The position numbers were made by a program, and so were the translations under genes. Source: JAVBPP01 sp031549535 (GTDB taxonomy: Bacteria > Bacillota > Clostridia > Oscillospirales > Acutalibacteraceae). Taken from it: DNA of 17,319 nucleotides. The stretch lies in NCBI GenBank assembly GCA_031549535.1, contig JAVBPP010000003.1:1-17319 (forward strand). The letters are read 5' to 3'. Each line of letters begins with the position of its first letter. The first letter of the stretch is position 1. Below are positions 6,528 through 14,612 of the stretch, piece by piece. Below the pieces are notes generated by a model. That model had not been told where the DNA came from. It was given only the letters and a program-made list of their open reading frames with translations, and did no database searches.

Positions 6528-7375
6528 ATGAGGCATTGCAGGTCAAGAGCCTATACTTTCAAAACGGCAATTTTCGCATGGAGATGCCGGAATTTACCGT
6601 GCAAAAGGGAACGATTACCGGGCTAATCGGCAAAAACGGCGCGGGGAAGACGACGCTCATTAAGCTGATTATGGATGTCATCCAACCCGCGATGGGCGAT
6701 ATTTTGCTGGATGGCGTTCCCATGCGCGGCAATGAGGAGCAGGTCAAATCTAAAATCGCGGTGGTGTATGACAGCCTGATTTATCCGCGCTACCTCACAG
6801 CCAAGGGCGTTGCCTCCATGGTGGGGCCGTTTTATGCGCATTTTGATAAGCAGCGTTTTTTGCAGCTGCTGGAACGCTTTGAAATCCAGCCGAACAAGCG
6901 GCTTTACAGCTTTTCCAAGGGCATGGAGGCCAAATATTCCGTTGCGCTCGCCCTCGCTGCGAACCCGGATATTCTGATTTTGGATGAACCGACCAGCGGG
7001 CTGGACCCCAGCGCACGCGTGGATTTGCTGGATTTGCTGCTGGAGTTTATGCAGGACGAGAGCAAGACTGTGTTTTTCTCCACCCATATTACAAGCGACC
7101 TGGATAAAATCGCGGACTATATCGCCCTCATGGACGAGGGGAAACTGGTGTTCAACGAGGAAAAGGAGGCGCTGATGAACCAATACGCCCTGGTGCAGCT
7201 GGAAAAGGCTACGCTGACCGACGCCCTGCGGGAGAACATCTGCGGCATCAAGGAAAACAGCTTCGGCTACGTGGGCCTGTGCCGGGACAGGGCACTTTTG
7301 CAGGGGGTGGAGGGCGTAAAGCTTGCCCGCCCAACTGTGGAGGATATTATGATTTACCGGGGTGGTCTTACATGA
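6524..7375 (+). CDS. ABC transporter ATP-binding protein
   Basis: This 283-residue cytoplasmic ATPase presumably powers the two membrane proteins that follow. Walker A is GKNGAGKT (36-43) and Walker B with the catalytic Glu is ILILDEP (150-156). The D-loop SGLDPSAR comes next, and the switch His is in STHIT (His188). The signature is SKGME (131-135) instead of LSGGQ, a variant often seen in regulator-linked exporters of the YtrB/BcrA type. I see no clear Q-loop glutamine; the equivalent place reads VVYDSL (80-85). A C-terminal tail of about 60 residues follows the nucleotide-binding domain. Both ends overlap their neighbours by four bases. Resemblance to the B. subtilis ytr and S. aureus pmt systems is by organisation only. 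Confidence 0.92.
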   Translation: MNEALQVKSLYFQNGNFRMEMPEFTVQKGTITGLIGKNGAGKTTLIKLIMDVIQPAMGDILLDGVPMRGNEEQVKSKIAVVYDSLIYPRYLTAKGVASMVGPFYAHFDKQRFLQLLERFEIQPNKRLYSFSKGMEAKYSVALALAANPDILILDEPTSGLDPSARVDLLDLLLEFMQDESKTVFFSTHITSDLDKIADYIALMDEGKLVFNEEKEALMNQYALVQLEKATLTDALRENICGIKENSFGYVGLCRDRALLQGVEGVKLARPTVEDIMIYRGGLT

Positions 7376-8142
7376 GGGCGTGTTTGAAGCTGTGGCTGCG
7401 CAGAAATTTTTGGCTTGTATTGCCGGTGTTTGTGTTGGTGCTTTTTCAAGATAACTATCCGCTGGAACTGCCCTTGCTTGGGGTCGCATTTGCGCTGTTC
7501 GCCTGCTCCCGGCGTTTTTTAACGCCCGGCAGTACCACAAATGCGCAGGATTCCCTGCGCTATATCATGAGTCTCCCTTTTTCACGCAAAGCGATTGCGC
7601 GCAGTTATGCGGCGGGTGTGTGTTTCATCGGGCTTGGCGCCATTTTGATTGCGGCGATTATCCTGTGGGCAACGTTTTTTCCCCTTCACAAGCACGGGAT
7701 GGATATTTTGGAGTACAATTTTGATGCGATACGCCGCTTTCTTATTTTCTCATGCTATACCGCAGGTTTTATGCTGGCGCAATGGTTACTTTTGGGCAGC
7801 CAAAAACCCGGCCGGGTGAGCAACTACCTAATGATATCCATCGTTGCGGTGTTTCCCGGCGTGCAACTGCTGCATTATCCGGATGGCGCAATTGAGAACA
7901 TTTTCAACCAAAGCACAGCCTATCTGTCAGCGGAAGCTATGGAGCGTTGGAAGGAATATTTACGGCCGGAGCTGGCCGACTGGGGATTTTCAGACTTGTA
8001 CATCTGGCAGATTTCCACCTTTGCTACGCAACTGCTGACGTTGACGGTTTACGCGGGTATCACCTTGGCGGCGGTCTGCTGTATGTGTTATAGCTACCGG
8101 CGCGCAAGACAGCGCTTTATGGGGGAGGAAGAAGGGAAATGA
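7372..8142 (+). CDS. ABC transporter membrane protein (first permease)
   Basis: This 256-residue protein has about six hydrophobic segments (roughly 12-26, 32-46, 80-102, 120-143, 148-166 and 228-247) and is probably the first transmembrane subunit of the exporter. Between the second and third segments, MSLPFSRKAIARSY matches the cytoplasmic Leu-Pro-x-(S/T)-(R/K) motif common in ABC-2-type permeases. There is no signal peptide. The ATG at 7372 overlaps the ATPase stop (ATGA); longer versions of this frame would overlap the ATPase gene and lack a ribosome site. The substrate is unknown. Confidence 0.75.
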   Translation: MRACLKLWLRRNFWLVLPVFVLVLFQDNYPLELPLLGVAFALFACSRRFLTPGSTTNAQDSLRYIMSLPFSRKAIARSYAAGVCFIGLGAILIAAIILWATFFPLHKHGMDILEYNFDAIRRFLIFSCYTAGFMLAQWLLLGSQKPGRVSNYLMISIVAVFPGVQLLHYPDGAIENIFNQSTAYLSAEAMERWKEYLRPELADWGFSDLYIWQISTFATQLLTLTVYAGITLAAVCCMCYSYRRARQRFMGEEEGK

Positions 8143-8825
8143 AACAAATACTGCATTATCAAAGGCTGCTGTTCCTCACCACCTTTTCTTACAGCATGCA
8201 GGGGGAGGAAACGCGCAAGGGCTGGAACAAGGTGTTTTTGGACTATTTTGCCACAGCCTTAATTTTCGGCGCACCGTTCGTGTTTCAAGCGCTGAACCGT
8301 GGTAGCTACCCGGTCTCGCACTTGACCATTCCGCTCGTGGAACAGCTGCCGCTGATCTGGGTCTATGAGGTGTTGTTCGGCAAACACAATGTGTTTGACC
8401 ACCTGCCGCTGAACAAAGGGCATAAAATCAAAAATGTGTTCCTGTATATCGGCGGCATCCATTGCGTCTATTTCTTGGCGTTCCTGCTCTGCAATGCAGC
8501 CCTGGGGGTCGGGCTTGCCCCTGCCGGTGCCACGAATTTTGCGATTGCGCTATTGTATTCCGGTCTAATTCTGCTGAGCAGCTTTATCCCGAAACCAGCG
8601 GCGAAAATCACGTTTCGGCTGGTGTTCAGCCTTGCGGTTCTCTTGGGTATTCTGATTTTGAGTGTTCCGCGTATGGGAATATTTTTCGTCAGCAAGCCGG
8701 CGTTTTCTCCTTGGGGCAGTGCCGGATTTCTGCTGCTTTCCCTTGCGGTTTATGCCGCCTGTGTGGGTATCAGCCTGCGCCTTGCCCGGCAGGGCGGAAA
8801 AGCCAAAAGCCTTTCAAAGGTTTAA
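8139..8825 (+). CDS. ABC transporter membrane protein (second permease)
   Basis: This 228-residue protein has about six membrane segments (near 35-53, 66-80, 104-122, 130-147, 157-175 and 190-212). After the second, DHLPLNKGHKIKN resembles the Leu-Pro-x-x-K motif of the first permease, so the two probably form a heterodimeric channel. The start overlaps the preceding stop in an ATGA and GGAGGAAG lies just upstream. The C-terminus is basic (GKAKSLSKV). No family name can be given from sequence alone; membership of the exporter rests on operon structure and topology. No terminator follows, so transcription may run into the adhesin gene. Confidence 0.7.
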   Translation: MKQILHYQRLLFLTTFSYSMQGEETRKGWNKVFLDYFATALIFGAPFVFQALNRGSYPVSHLTIPLVEQLPLIWVYEVLFGKHNVFDHLPLNKGHKIKNVFLYIGGIHCVYFLAFLLCNAALGVGLAPAGATNFAIALLYSGLILLSSFIPKPAAKITFRLVFSLAVLLGILILSVPRMGIFFVSKPAFSPWGSAGFLLLSLAVYAACVGISLRLARQGGKAKSLSKV

Positions 8826-8846
8826 TCAGCGGAGCAATATTTTGCG

Positions 8847-8923
8847 AAAACCTCTTGCTTTATGTATAAAGTTATATTATACTGACCGTGATTATCATTC
8901 CAATACGATATGAAAGAGGTTTT
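8847..8923 (+). promoter_or_regulatory. Inverted repeat that could mask the ribosome site
   Basis: AAAACCTCTT (8847-8856) is perfectly complementary to AAGAGGTTTT (8914-8923), which contains the AAGAGG ribosome site of the next gene. The left arm lies upstream of the local -10, so only read-through RNA from the ABC operon would contain both arms and hide the ribosome site. Confidence 0.4.
8855..8883 (+). promoter_or_regulatory. Candidate promoter of the large surface protein
   Basis: TTGCTT (8855-8860), 17 bases, TATACT (8878-8883), 44 bases before the start codon. The -10 is strong and the -35 moderate. It would allow expression independent of the ABC operon. Confidence 0.55.
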
Positions 8924-8927
8924 GAAC

Positions 8928-11900
8928 ATGCGCAACGTACCAAGAACGATTCTTTCTGTACTCTTGGCTGTGTTTTTTGTTTTCGGCTCCCTTCCGGTCA
9001 GCGGCCTACTCGGGGCATCCGTTTCCGCAAGTCCTTTGGCTGTGCAGGCTAACGCCGCAAGTGCAGATTTCGTTGTTGCGGTTACACCGGTCGCTGCTGT
9101 GCCTGCCGGATATATTGGCGTGTATACCGCACAGCAATTGGCTGATATCCGCAATAACATGGCAGCAAACTACATCCTCATGAGTGACATTGACCTTTCC
9201 GCTTGGGGTAATTGGACACCGCTCAGAAGTCAATATGGCGGCGGTTTTGAAGGCGTTTTTGATGGAAACGGCCACACAATTTCCAATATGACCATCAACA
9301 GCAGCGATGCTACGACGACGATTGGACTGTTCTCTCATTCTTATAAAGAGACTGCTGTCATTAAAAACCTTGGCATGGAAAACGCTAAGATTACGGCGGT
9401 AAACAACAACACCTCGATTTTTTCGGTTGACGGCGGTGCCATTGCCGGCATTTTTGACGGTACGATTTCCAACTGCTATGTGTCCGGAACTGTGTCGGTT
9501 TCCACCGGTTCCGTAGGGGTCGCCTGTTATGTCGGCGGCATCACGGGAAGTGTTGGTCAAACGATTTCCAACTGTAATAACATGGCTTCTGTAAAAGTTA
9601 CTGCAAATACCGGCTCTATTTATGCCGGGGGTATCTATGGCCGTGACCGTTATGGAACCACCAGCACTACCGGTTGCCGCAACAGCGGTACGATTACTGC
9701 AACGGGATCGGGTTACTTGGATGTGGGCGGTGTCTGCGGCTATACCAGTGGTTCCCTAACAAAGTGCAGCAACCAGGGAGCAGTGTCAGCCTCCGGGACC
9801 TCCACCTCCCATTCCACCATTGTGGGAGGCGTCGCGGGCGGGGCTGGCAATAATATGCTGGAATGTTCCAACACCGGGGCCGTTCTTGCCGGTGCGTCCA
9901 TTGTGTATGCAGGCGGTGTTGCAGGCTCCGCGCAGACAATCACCAAAAGTTATAACAAAGGTTCCGTCAGCACTTCCTCCGCAAATAAGGATGCCGATGT
10001 TACAATCGGCGGTGTTGCGGGGAGTGCCGACGGCAGCGTAACTGGAAGCTACAATACCGGAACAGTCAAAGTTCCCAGTTCCAGTAAAACTTACGGCGGT
10101 GGGCTTCTCGGCTATCACAGCTACAGCTCCACGCCGACATCCCTTTCCTCCTGCTATAACAGCGGCACGGTCAGCATTGTGTCCAGCCGCGGATACATCG
10201 CGGGAGTTGTTGGATATCCCAGTCCCTCCATCACAAAATGCTATAATACCGGTTCTGTCAGCCTTTCCGGAATTACAGAATATTCCCAGATAGCGGGCAT
10301 CACCGGATCAGCACTTTCTAGCGAAAAAACAATTAGTTCCTGTTACAACCTCGGCAATGTTACCGCAACCTCGACCTCCGCAACAAACCCCTCTATTTAC
10401 GTGGCAGGTATTATGCCCGAAGGGTATAACGGCATTTCGAATTGCATGAACGCCGGCGCAATTACCGCGTCCATTCCATCCGCTTCTTCCAAGAATACCT
10501 ATTGCGGCGGAATTGCCGCTCAAAGTTATGGCACAACTTTCTCCATGACCAACTGTTATAATGTCGGCACCATTATCGCTCCGCAGAATGCCGGTGCGCT
10601 GGCGGGGTATCTTCCCATATATTCTACAGCACCCGTTAAAAACTGCTACTATTATAATGTCCTTTCCCCTGCCGTAGGCAACGGCGGCGGCACATTGACG
10701 AATGTCAAGGCCCTCTCTGCAAGCGCGTTGAAGACGCAGGCCTCCTTTGTCGGGTTTGACTTTAGCAATGTTTGGAAAATGGGAACCAGCGGCTATCCGA
10801 TTTTGAAGGCTCTGACCGAACCCGTTATCACGCTTCCCAAGGTTTACAGCGTGCGCTATAACGCCAACGGCGGTACCGGCACTATGGCAAGCTCCACCCA
10901 TGTTTACAACGTTGGCAAAAAGCTGACGGCGAACGCGTTCAAGAAAACCGGCTATCTGTTCGCCGGTTGGGCGACTTCCGCCACAGGCAGCGTCGTGTAT
11001 GCCAACGGCGCAACCGTGAAGAACTTGAGTTCTACCAACGGTGCCGTGGTAAACCTGTATGCCAAATGGAAAGCAAACCCCGATGTGGTCGCACCCACGT
11101 CCGTCAAAATGAACGTTGCTTCCTGCACCTTGGGCGTTGGCGCAACCAAAACACTTTCTGTCACCGTAACCCCTTCCAATGCACTAAAAACGTGTACCTG
11201 GAGCAGTGCTACCCCCACAGTGGCTACAGTGGACTCCAGCGGGAAAGTCACCGCAAAAAAGGTTGGCACGGCAGTTATCACTGCAAAAACCTTTAATGGG
11301 AAAACCACGACCTGTAAGGTTACGGTCGTCCCGGCACCGACTTCAGTCAAAATGAATGTCGCTTCCTGCACCTTAGGCGTTGGCGCAACCAAAACACTTT
11401 CTGTCACCGTAGCCCCTTCCAATGCACTAAAAACGTGTACCTGGAGCAGTGCTACCCCCACAGTGGCCACCGTGGATTCCAGCGGGAAAATCACCGCAAA
11501 AAAGGTCGGCACAGCAGTGATCACTGCAAAAACCTTTAATGGAAAAAATACGACCTGTAAAGTTACGGTCGTCCCGGCGCCGACTTCGGTAAACATTGTT
11601 CTCTCCTCCATTACGTTAGGCGTAAAAGAGAGCCATAAGCTTTCCGTCAAAACTGCCCCTTCCAATGCTTCCACCGCACGTACCTTTACATCCAGCGACA
11701 AAAAAATTGTGACGGTGGATTCTAGCGGGAAAATCACCGCGATAAAGGCCGGAACCGCCAAAATCACTGTAAAAACCTACAATAAAAAAAGCGATACCAT
11801 CACCGTTACGGTAAAAGCAGCGCCCACTTCCGTCAAGTTAAATATCACCAGCAAAACGCTGAGCAAGGGCGGTAAAGCAACGCTCAGCAGTTCCGTAAAC

Positions 11901-12062
11901 TCCGGAGCCGCCAGCTATCTGCGCAGTTATTCCTCCAACAAAACCTCTGTTGCAACCGTGGACAGCAAGGGCGTTGTCACCGCAAAAGCGAAGGGCACAG
12001 CAGTTGTTACGGTAAAAACCTATAACGGTTTCAGCGCTAAATGCACGATTACAGTAAAGTAG
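8928..12062 (+). CDS. Large secreted GLUG-repeat protein with InlB-B and BIG2 domains
   Basis: This 1,044-residue protein has a Sec signal peptide (basic MRNVPR, a hydrophobic core at 8-30 and Ala-rich cleavage candidates near 34-44). Residues about 55-125 include the YIGVYTAQQLADI and GGFEGVFDGNGHTI segments typical of GLUG adhesins. Residues about 125-630 hold many GG-(V/I)-(A/T)-G ... C-Y-N-x-G-x-(V/I) repeats, probably a beta-helix. Residues 638-714 form one InlB-type beta-grasp repeat (VRYNANGGTGTM ... LFAGW ... NLYAKW). Four BIG2 Ig-like domains follow (722-802, 803-883, 884-964, 965-1044), the first two almost identical. A role in adhesion or matrix building at the cell surface is inferred. 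There is no LPxTG, SLH or choline-binding anchor; it ends directly after BIG2. I chose ATG 8928 because AAAGAGG sits eight bases before it; an ATG at 8910 precedes that site. Confidence 0.85.
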   Translation: MRNVPRTILSVLLAVFFVFGSLPVSGLLGASVSASPLAVQANAASADFVVAVTPVAAVPAGYIGVYTAQQLADIRNNMAANYILMSDIDLSAWGNWTPLRSQYGGGFEGVFDGNGHTISNMTINSSDATTTIGLFSHSYKETAVIKNLGMENAKITAVNNNTSIFSVDGGAIAGIFDGTISNCYVSGTVSVSTGSVGVACYVGGITGSVGQTISNCNNMASVKVTANTGSIYAGGIYGRDRYGTTSTTGCRNSGTITATGSGYLDVGGVCGYTSGSLTKCSNQGAVSASGTSTSHSTIVGGVAGGAGNNMLECSNTGAVLAGASIVYAGGVAGSAQTITKSYNKGSVSTSSANKDADVTIGGVAGSADGSVTGSYNTGTVKVPSSSKTYGGGLLGYHSYSSTPTSLSSCYNSGTVSIVSSRGYIAGVVGYPSPSITKCYNTGSVSLSGITEYSQIAGITGSALSSEKTISSCYNLGNVTATSTSATNPSIYVAGIMPEGYNGISNCMNAGAITASIPSASSKNTYCGGIAAQSYGTTFSMTNCYNVGTIIAPQNAGALAGYLPIYSTAPVKNCYYYNVLSPAVGNGGGTLTNVKALSASALKTQASFVGFDFSNVWKMGTSGYPILKALTEPVITLPKVYSVRYNANGGTGTMASSTHVYNVGKKLTANAFKKTGYLFAGWATSATGSVVYANGATVKNLSSTNGAVVNLYAKWKANPDVVAPTSVKMNVASCTLGVGATKTLSVTVTPSNALKTCTWSSATPTVATVDSSGKVTAKKVGTAVITAKTFNGKTTTCKVTVVPAPTSVKMNVASCTLGVGATKTLSVTVAPSNALKTCTWSSATPTVATVDSSGKITAKKVGTAVITAKTFNGKNTTCKVTVVPAPTSVNIVLSSITLGVKESHKLSVKTAPSNASTARTFTSSDKKIVTVDSSGKITAIKAGTAKITVKTYNKKSDTITVTVKAAPTSVKLNITSKTLSKGGKATLSSSVNSGAASYLRSYSSNKTSVATVDSKGVVTAKAKGTAVVTVKTYNGFSAKCTITVK
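11091..11576 (+). repeat. Tandem 243-bp duplication of a BIG2 module
   Basis: Bases 11091-11333 and 11334-11576 each encode 81 residues beginning APTSVKMNVA and ending KVTVVP. They differ at only three residues and at scattered, mostly silent, bases. The third and fourth BIG2 units (from 11577 and 11820) keep the same period but have diverged, so the first pair is a recent duplication or is kept alike by gene conversion. Confidence 0.9.
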
Positions 12063-12091
12063 CCACGCGATAGGCAATCACGCAGCTTTCA

Positions 12092-12171
12092 GACGCGCCA
12101 TGCGCACCCCTACATGTCGTATGTCACCAGCTTGATATACAAATATGTTGTAGGGGCGCGCATGGCGCGTC
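12092..12171. repeat. Palindromic dispersed repeat (TGTAGGGGCG family), copy 2
   Basis: The 23-base arms (12092-12114 and 12149-12171) are inverted copies with one mismatch and carry CCCCTACA/TGTAGGGG. The left arm plus its flank matches the reverse complement of 1829-1858. It begins 30 bases after the adhesin stop. The long stem could act as a transcript end or stabiliser, although only a loose T-rich run (GGTTTTTATA) follows. Confidence 0.8.
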
Positions 12172-12193
12172 CAGGTTTTTATACCATCATTGG

Positions 12194-12235
12194 TATGAAA
12201 ATATAGTGTCATCCTGTTATGAAAATATAGTGTCA
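12194..12235. repeat. Tandem 18-bp direct repeat beside a small palindrome
   Basis: TATGAAAATATAGTGTCA occurs at 12194-12211 and 12218-12235, a 24-base period. Immediately before it, ATACCA-TCAT-TGGTAT (12181-12196) is a perfect hairpin. Paired short repeats beside a hairpin could be remnants of a transposon end or binding sites for a regulator of the next gene. Neither can be decided here. Confidence 0.5.
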
Positions 12236-12241
12236 CCCCCC

Positions 12242-12270
12242 TTGCCTGCCCCGCACCTTTATGATAAACT
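12242..12270 (+). promoter_or_regulatory. Possible promoter of the DUF1846 gene
   Basis: TTGCCT (12242-12247), 17 bases, TAAACT (12265-12270), about 40 bases ahead of the start codon. The match to consensus is moderate. The 18-bp direct repeats lie just upstream, where an activator or repressor might bind. Confidence 0.35.
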
Positions 12271-12310
12271 AATAGAGTATGAGAAAAAAGGGACGGGCGG
12301 GGAACGGAAT

Positions 12311-13798
12311 ATGAGACAGATTGGATTTGACAACGACGCCTATATTTTACGCCAGTCGCAGGAGATTGCGCGGCGCATCCGGGAGTTTGGCGGCAAGCTT
12401 TACCTGGAATTTGGCGGCAAGTTGTTTGACGACTATCACGCGGCGCGCGTGCTGCCGGGCTTTTTGCCGGATAGCAAGCTGCGCATGCTTTGCAACCTGC
12501 AGGCGGATGTTGAGGTTGTGGTGGTAATCAACGCCTCTGATATCGAGAGCAATAAAATACGCCGGGATTTAGGCATTAGTTATGACAGCGACGTGCTGCG
12601 CCTGATTGATATTTATCGGGAGGCGGGGCTTTTTGTCAGCAGTGTGGTGATTGCCCAGTTTAACGGCCAGCCTGCGGCGGAGAGCTTTAAGTCCCGCCTT
12701 GCGCAGCTTGGTATTCGGGTGTTCACCCACTACCCCATTGCGGGCTACCCGCAGAATGTGCCGCATATTGTTTCGCCGGAGGGGCTTGGAAAAAATGAGT
12801 ATATCGAAACCACGCGCCCGCTTGTTGTGATTACGGCACCGGGGCCGGGCAGCGGCAAGCTGGCCACCTGCCTTTCTCAGCTCTATCATGATTACACCCG
12901 GGGCATCCGCTCCGGCTACGCAAAGTTTGAGACCTTCCCCATCTGGAACCTGCCGCTGAAGCACCCGGTGAACCTCGCCTATGAGGCGGCTACGGCGGAT
13001 TTGAACGATGTCAACATGATTGACCCCTATCACCTGGAGGCTTATCACGTCACAACGGTCAACTATAACCGCGATGTGGAGGCGTTCCCGGTGCTGAACG
13101 CCATTTTTGAGCGCATTGAGGGGGTCAGCCCCTACCGTTCCCCCACAGATATGGGGGTAAACATGGTGGGCTATTGTATTACAGACCAGAACTTGGTTTG
13201 TAAAACCGCGCAGGATGAGATTATCCGCCGTTATTTTGCCGCCATGTGCGCCCAGCTGGAGGGCGGCGGAACGGACGCCGCCTGCGAAAAAATTGAGAGT
13301 CTGATGACTCAGGCTGGCGTTTCCGTAGATGACCGCAAGGTTGTCGCCGCGGCAGTGGCGCGCGCAAAGGATACGCAGAACCAGCCGGCGGTGGCCATTG
13401 AGCTGCCGGACGGCAGAATTGTAACGGGGAAAACCAGCGACCTGCTCGGTGCCTCCGCAGCCGCCCTGCTCAACGCGGTGAAGGCAATCAGCAATATGGA
13501 AAAGCCGGTTAAGCTCATTGACCCCATTGTTCTGGAGCCGATTCAAGAGCTGAAAATTAATATTTTGGGCAATAAAAATCCCCGCCTGCATTCAGACGAG
13601 GTACTCATTGCCCTAAGCATGAGCGCAATCACCAGCAGTTACGCCCGGCAGGCCGTGGCCAACCTGCCGCAGTTATGCGGCTGTGAGGCGCATGCAACCG
13701 TGATGCTTTCTCAAGTAGATCAGGAGACCTATCGCAAGCTTGGCATCCGCCTAACCTGCGAGCCGCATTATCAGACGAAGAAATTGTATCACCGGTAA
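12311..13798 (+). CDS. DUF1846-family protein
   Basis: This 495-residue cytoplasmic protein matches my memory of the DUF1846 family of Firmicutes, whose members are about this long and highly conserved. Residues 1-110 open with MRQIGFDNDAYI and an FGGKLYLEFGGKLFDDYHAA block. Residues 171-183 (LVVITAPGPGSGK) form a phosphate-loop-like turn preceded by hydrophobic strands. Residues about 200-260 carry FPIWNLPLKHPVNLAYEAAT and IDPYHLEAY, strongly family-like. I do not know a proven biochemical function; the loop suggests nucleotide or phosphate binding. I chose ATG 12311 because upstream codons are not family-like and overlap the promoter region; the purine-rich GGGGAACGGAA precedes it. It is apparently monocistronic and convergent with the NERD gene, 16 bases apart. 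Confidence 0.85.
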   Translation: MRQIGFDNDAYILRQSQEIARRIREFGGKLYLEFGGKLFDDYHAARVLPGFLPDSKLRMLCNLQADVEVVVVINASDIESNKIRRDLGISYDSDVLRLIDIYREAGLFVSSVVIAQFNGQPAAESFKSRLAQLGIRVFTHYPIAGYPQNVPHIVSPEGLGKNEYIETTRPLVVITAPGPGSGKLATCLSQLYHDYTRGIRSGYAKFETFPIWNLPLKHPVNLAYEAATADLNDVNMIDPYHLEAYHVTTVNYNRDVEAFPVLNAIFERIEGVSPYRSPTDMGVNMVGYCITDQNLVCKTAQDEIIRRYFAAMCAQLEGGGTDAACEKIESLMTQAGVSVDDRKVVAAAVARAKDTQNQPAVAIELPDGRIVTGKTSDLLGASAAALLNAVKAISNMEKPVKLIDPIVLEPIQELKINILGNKNPRLHSDEVLIALSMSAITSSYARQAVANLPQLCGCEAHATVMLSQVDQETYRKLGIRLTCEPHYQTKKLYHR

Positions 13799-13814
13799 TA
13801 TCACCATCGTTTTC

Positions 13815-14564
13815 CTAGAAACGCTTGTTTTGAATCTGGCGGACATGCTCGACTTTTTGCAGTTCGGATGTTTGTGTAAGCGGGTATAGCAAGCGATATA
13901 CCGCATCCATTTCTTCCGAAGAAAGCGTTTTTTCTGAAGAGCGGATGATGGAATCGACAACGCGACATACGGCGTCTCTCTTCATCACACGGTGCTCTCC
14001 GGAGGTTAATTTGATATCCTTTAGCTCGCAGCGTTCGCTGAACACAATCAAGGAATGGTAGGCATACACCCTATCGGATTCAATATATTTTTTTAAGTGT
14101 GTGATATGTGCTTTGTTTTGCATAATGGGGTTCAGAAAGTGGTTTTTTTGGGGCGCCCGACCCGCGGGCAGGGTTTGCGTCCACGTTTTTTGCGTTTCTG
14201 TCCCGAATACCCAACCGCCGTAATTCTTTGACTCAAACACAAAAATGCCGGCGCTGTGTATCATAATAACATCAATTTCCGTGGTTGTTCCGTCTTCCTT
14301 TGGGATGTAACAATTAAACAAAAACCGTTTCTCGCCGTCAATTTTAGTTAAGTAATGATAAATTAAATACTCTCCGTATGCCCCGGCATCGTGTCTTAGA
14401 GGCAAGTATGGTTTGTTTGTGTCCCTGTAGTAGGCCGTCTGTTTATACTTTTTCGCTCTGACTAACAAAAGTACAAGCGGAATCAGCCCCAGCGGAGCAA
14501 TCAAAATGACTATTTTAAGAATTGGAAGAAACAAAATAAAAATTCCCTCAAAAACTTCTTGCAT
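13815..14564 (-). CDS. Membrane-anchored NERD-domain protein
   Basis: NERD (nuclease-related) domains resemble restriction-endonuclease folds. This 249-residue protein starts with a membrane segment (about 8-36) followed by RAKKYK, placing the rest in the cytoplasm. The NERD core runs about 58-165, with GAYGEYLIYHYL (Glu65), EIDVIMIHSAGIFVFE (Asp98, Glu111) and SKNYGG (Lys113), so the E...D...ExK nuclease-like residues are kept. The C-terminal 80 residues are helical and unrecognised. GGGAGAGG precedes the ATG. It lies 84 bases downstream of the S24 repressor gene in the same direction but has its own promoter. A nuclease or defence role is inference; no restriction or helicase partner is visible. 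Confidence 0.8.
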   Translation of the reverse strand: MQEVFEGIFILFLPILKIVILIAPLGLIPLVLLLVRAKKYKQTAYYRDTNKPYLPLRHDAGAYGEYLIYHYLTKIDGEKRFLFNCYIPKEDGTTTEIDVIMIHSAGIFVFESKNYGGWVFGTETQKTWTQTLPAGRAPQKNHFLNPIMQNKAHITHLKKYIESDRVYAYHSLIVFSERCELKDIKLTSGEHRVMKRDAVCRVVDSIIRSSEKTLSSEEMDAVYRLLYPLTQTSELQKVEHVRQIQNKRF

Positions 14565-14612
14565 ACGCCTCTCCCTTCATGCTATAAATTATCACCTCTT
14601 GCGCTATGTTTC

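Noticed and set aside
6623..7540. A 305-codon minus-strand frame across the ABC ATPase and first permease
   Set aside because: It crosses two real genes with clear motifs on the other strand, and its own translation has no domain.
10952..11767. A 271-codon minus-strand frame with repeated hydrophobic segments
   Set aside because: The repeats are the antisense of the tandem BIG2 modules, so the regular pattern is a by-product.
11091..12059. Regular 243-bp repeats as a possible CRISPR or satellite array
   Set aside because: The units are coding, in frame, and each gives a full BIG2 domain; there are no short identical repeats with unique spacers.
12569..13591. A 340-codon open frame on the minus strand inside the DUF1846 gene
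   Set aside because: It is a shadow of a family-like protein, with no ribosome site and an unrecognisable product.
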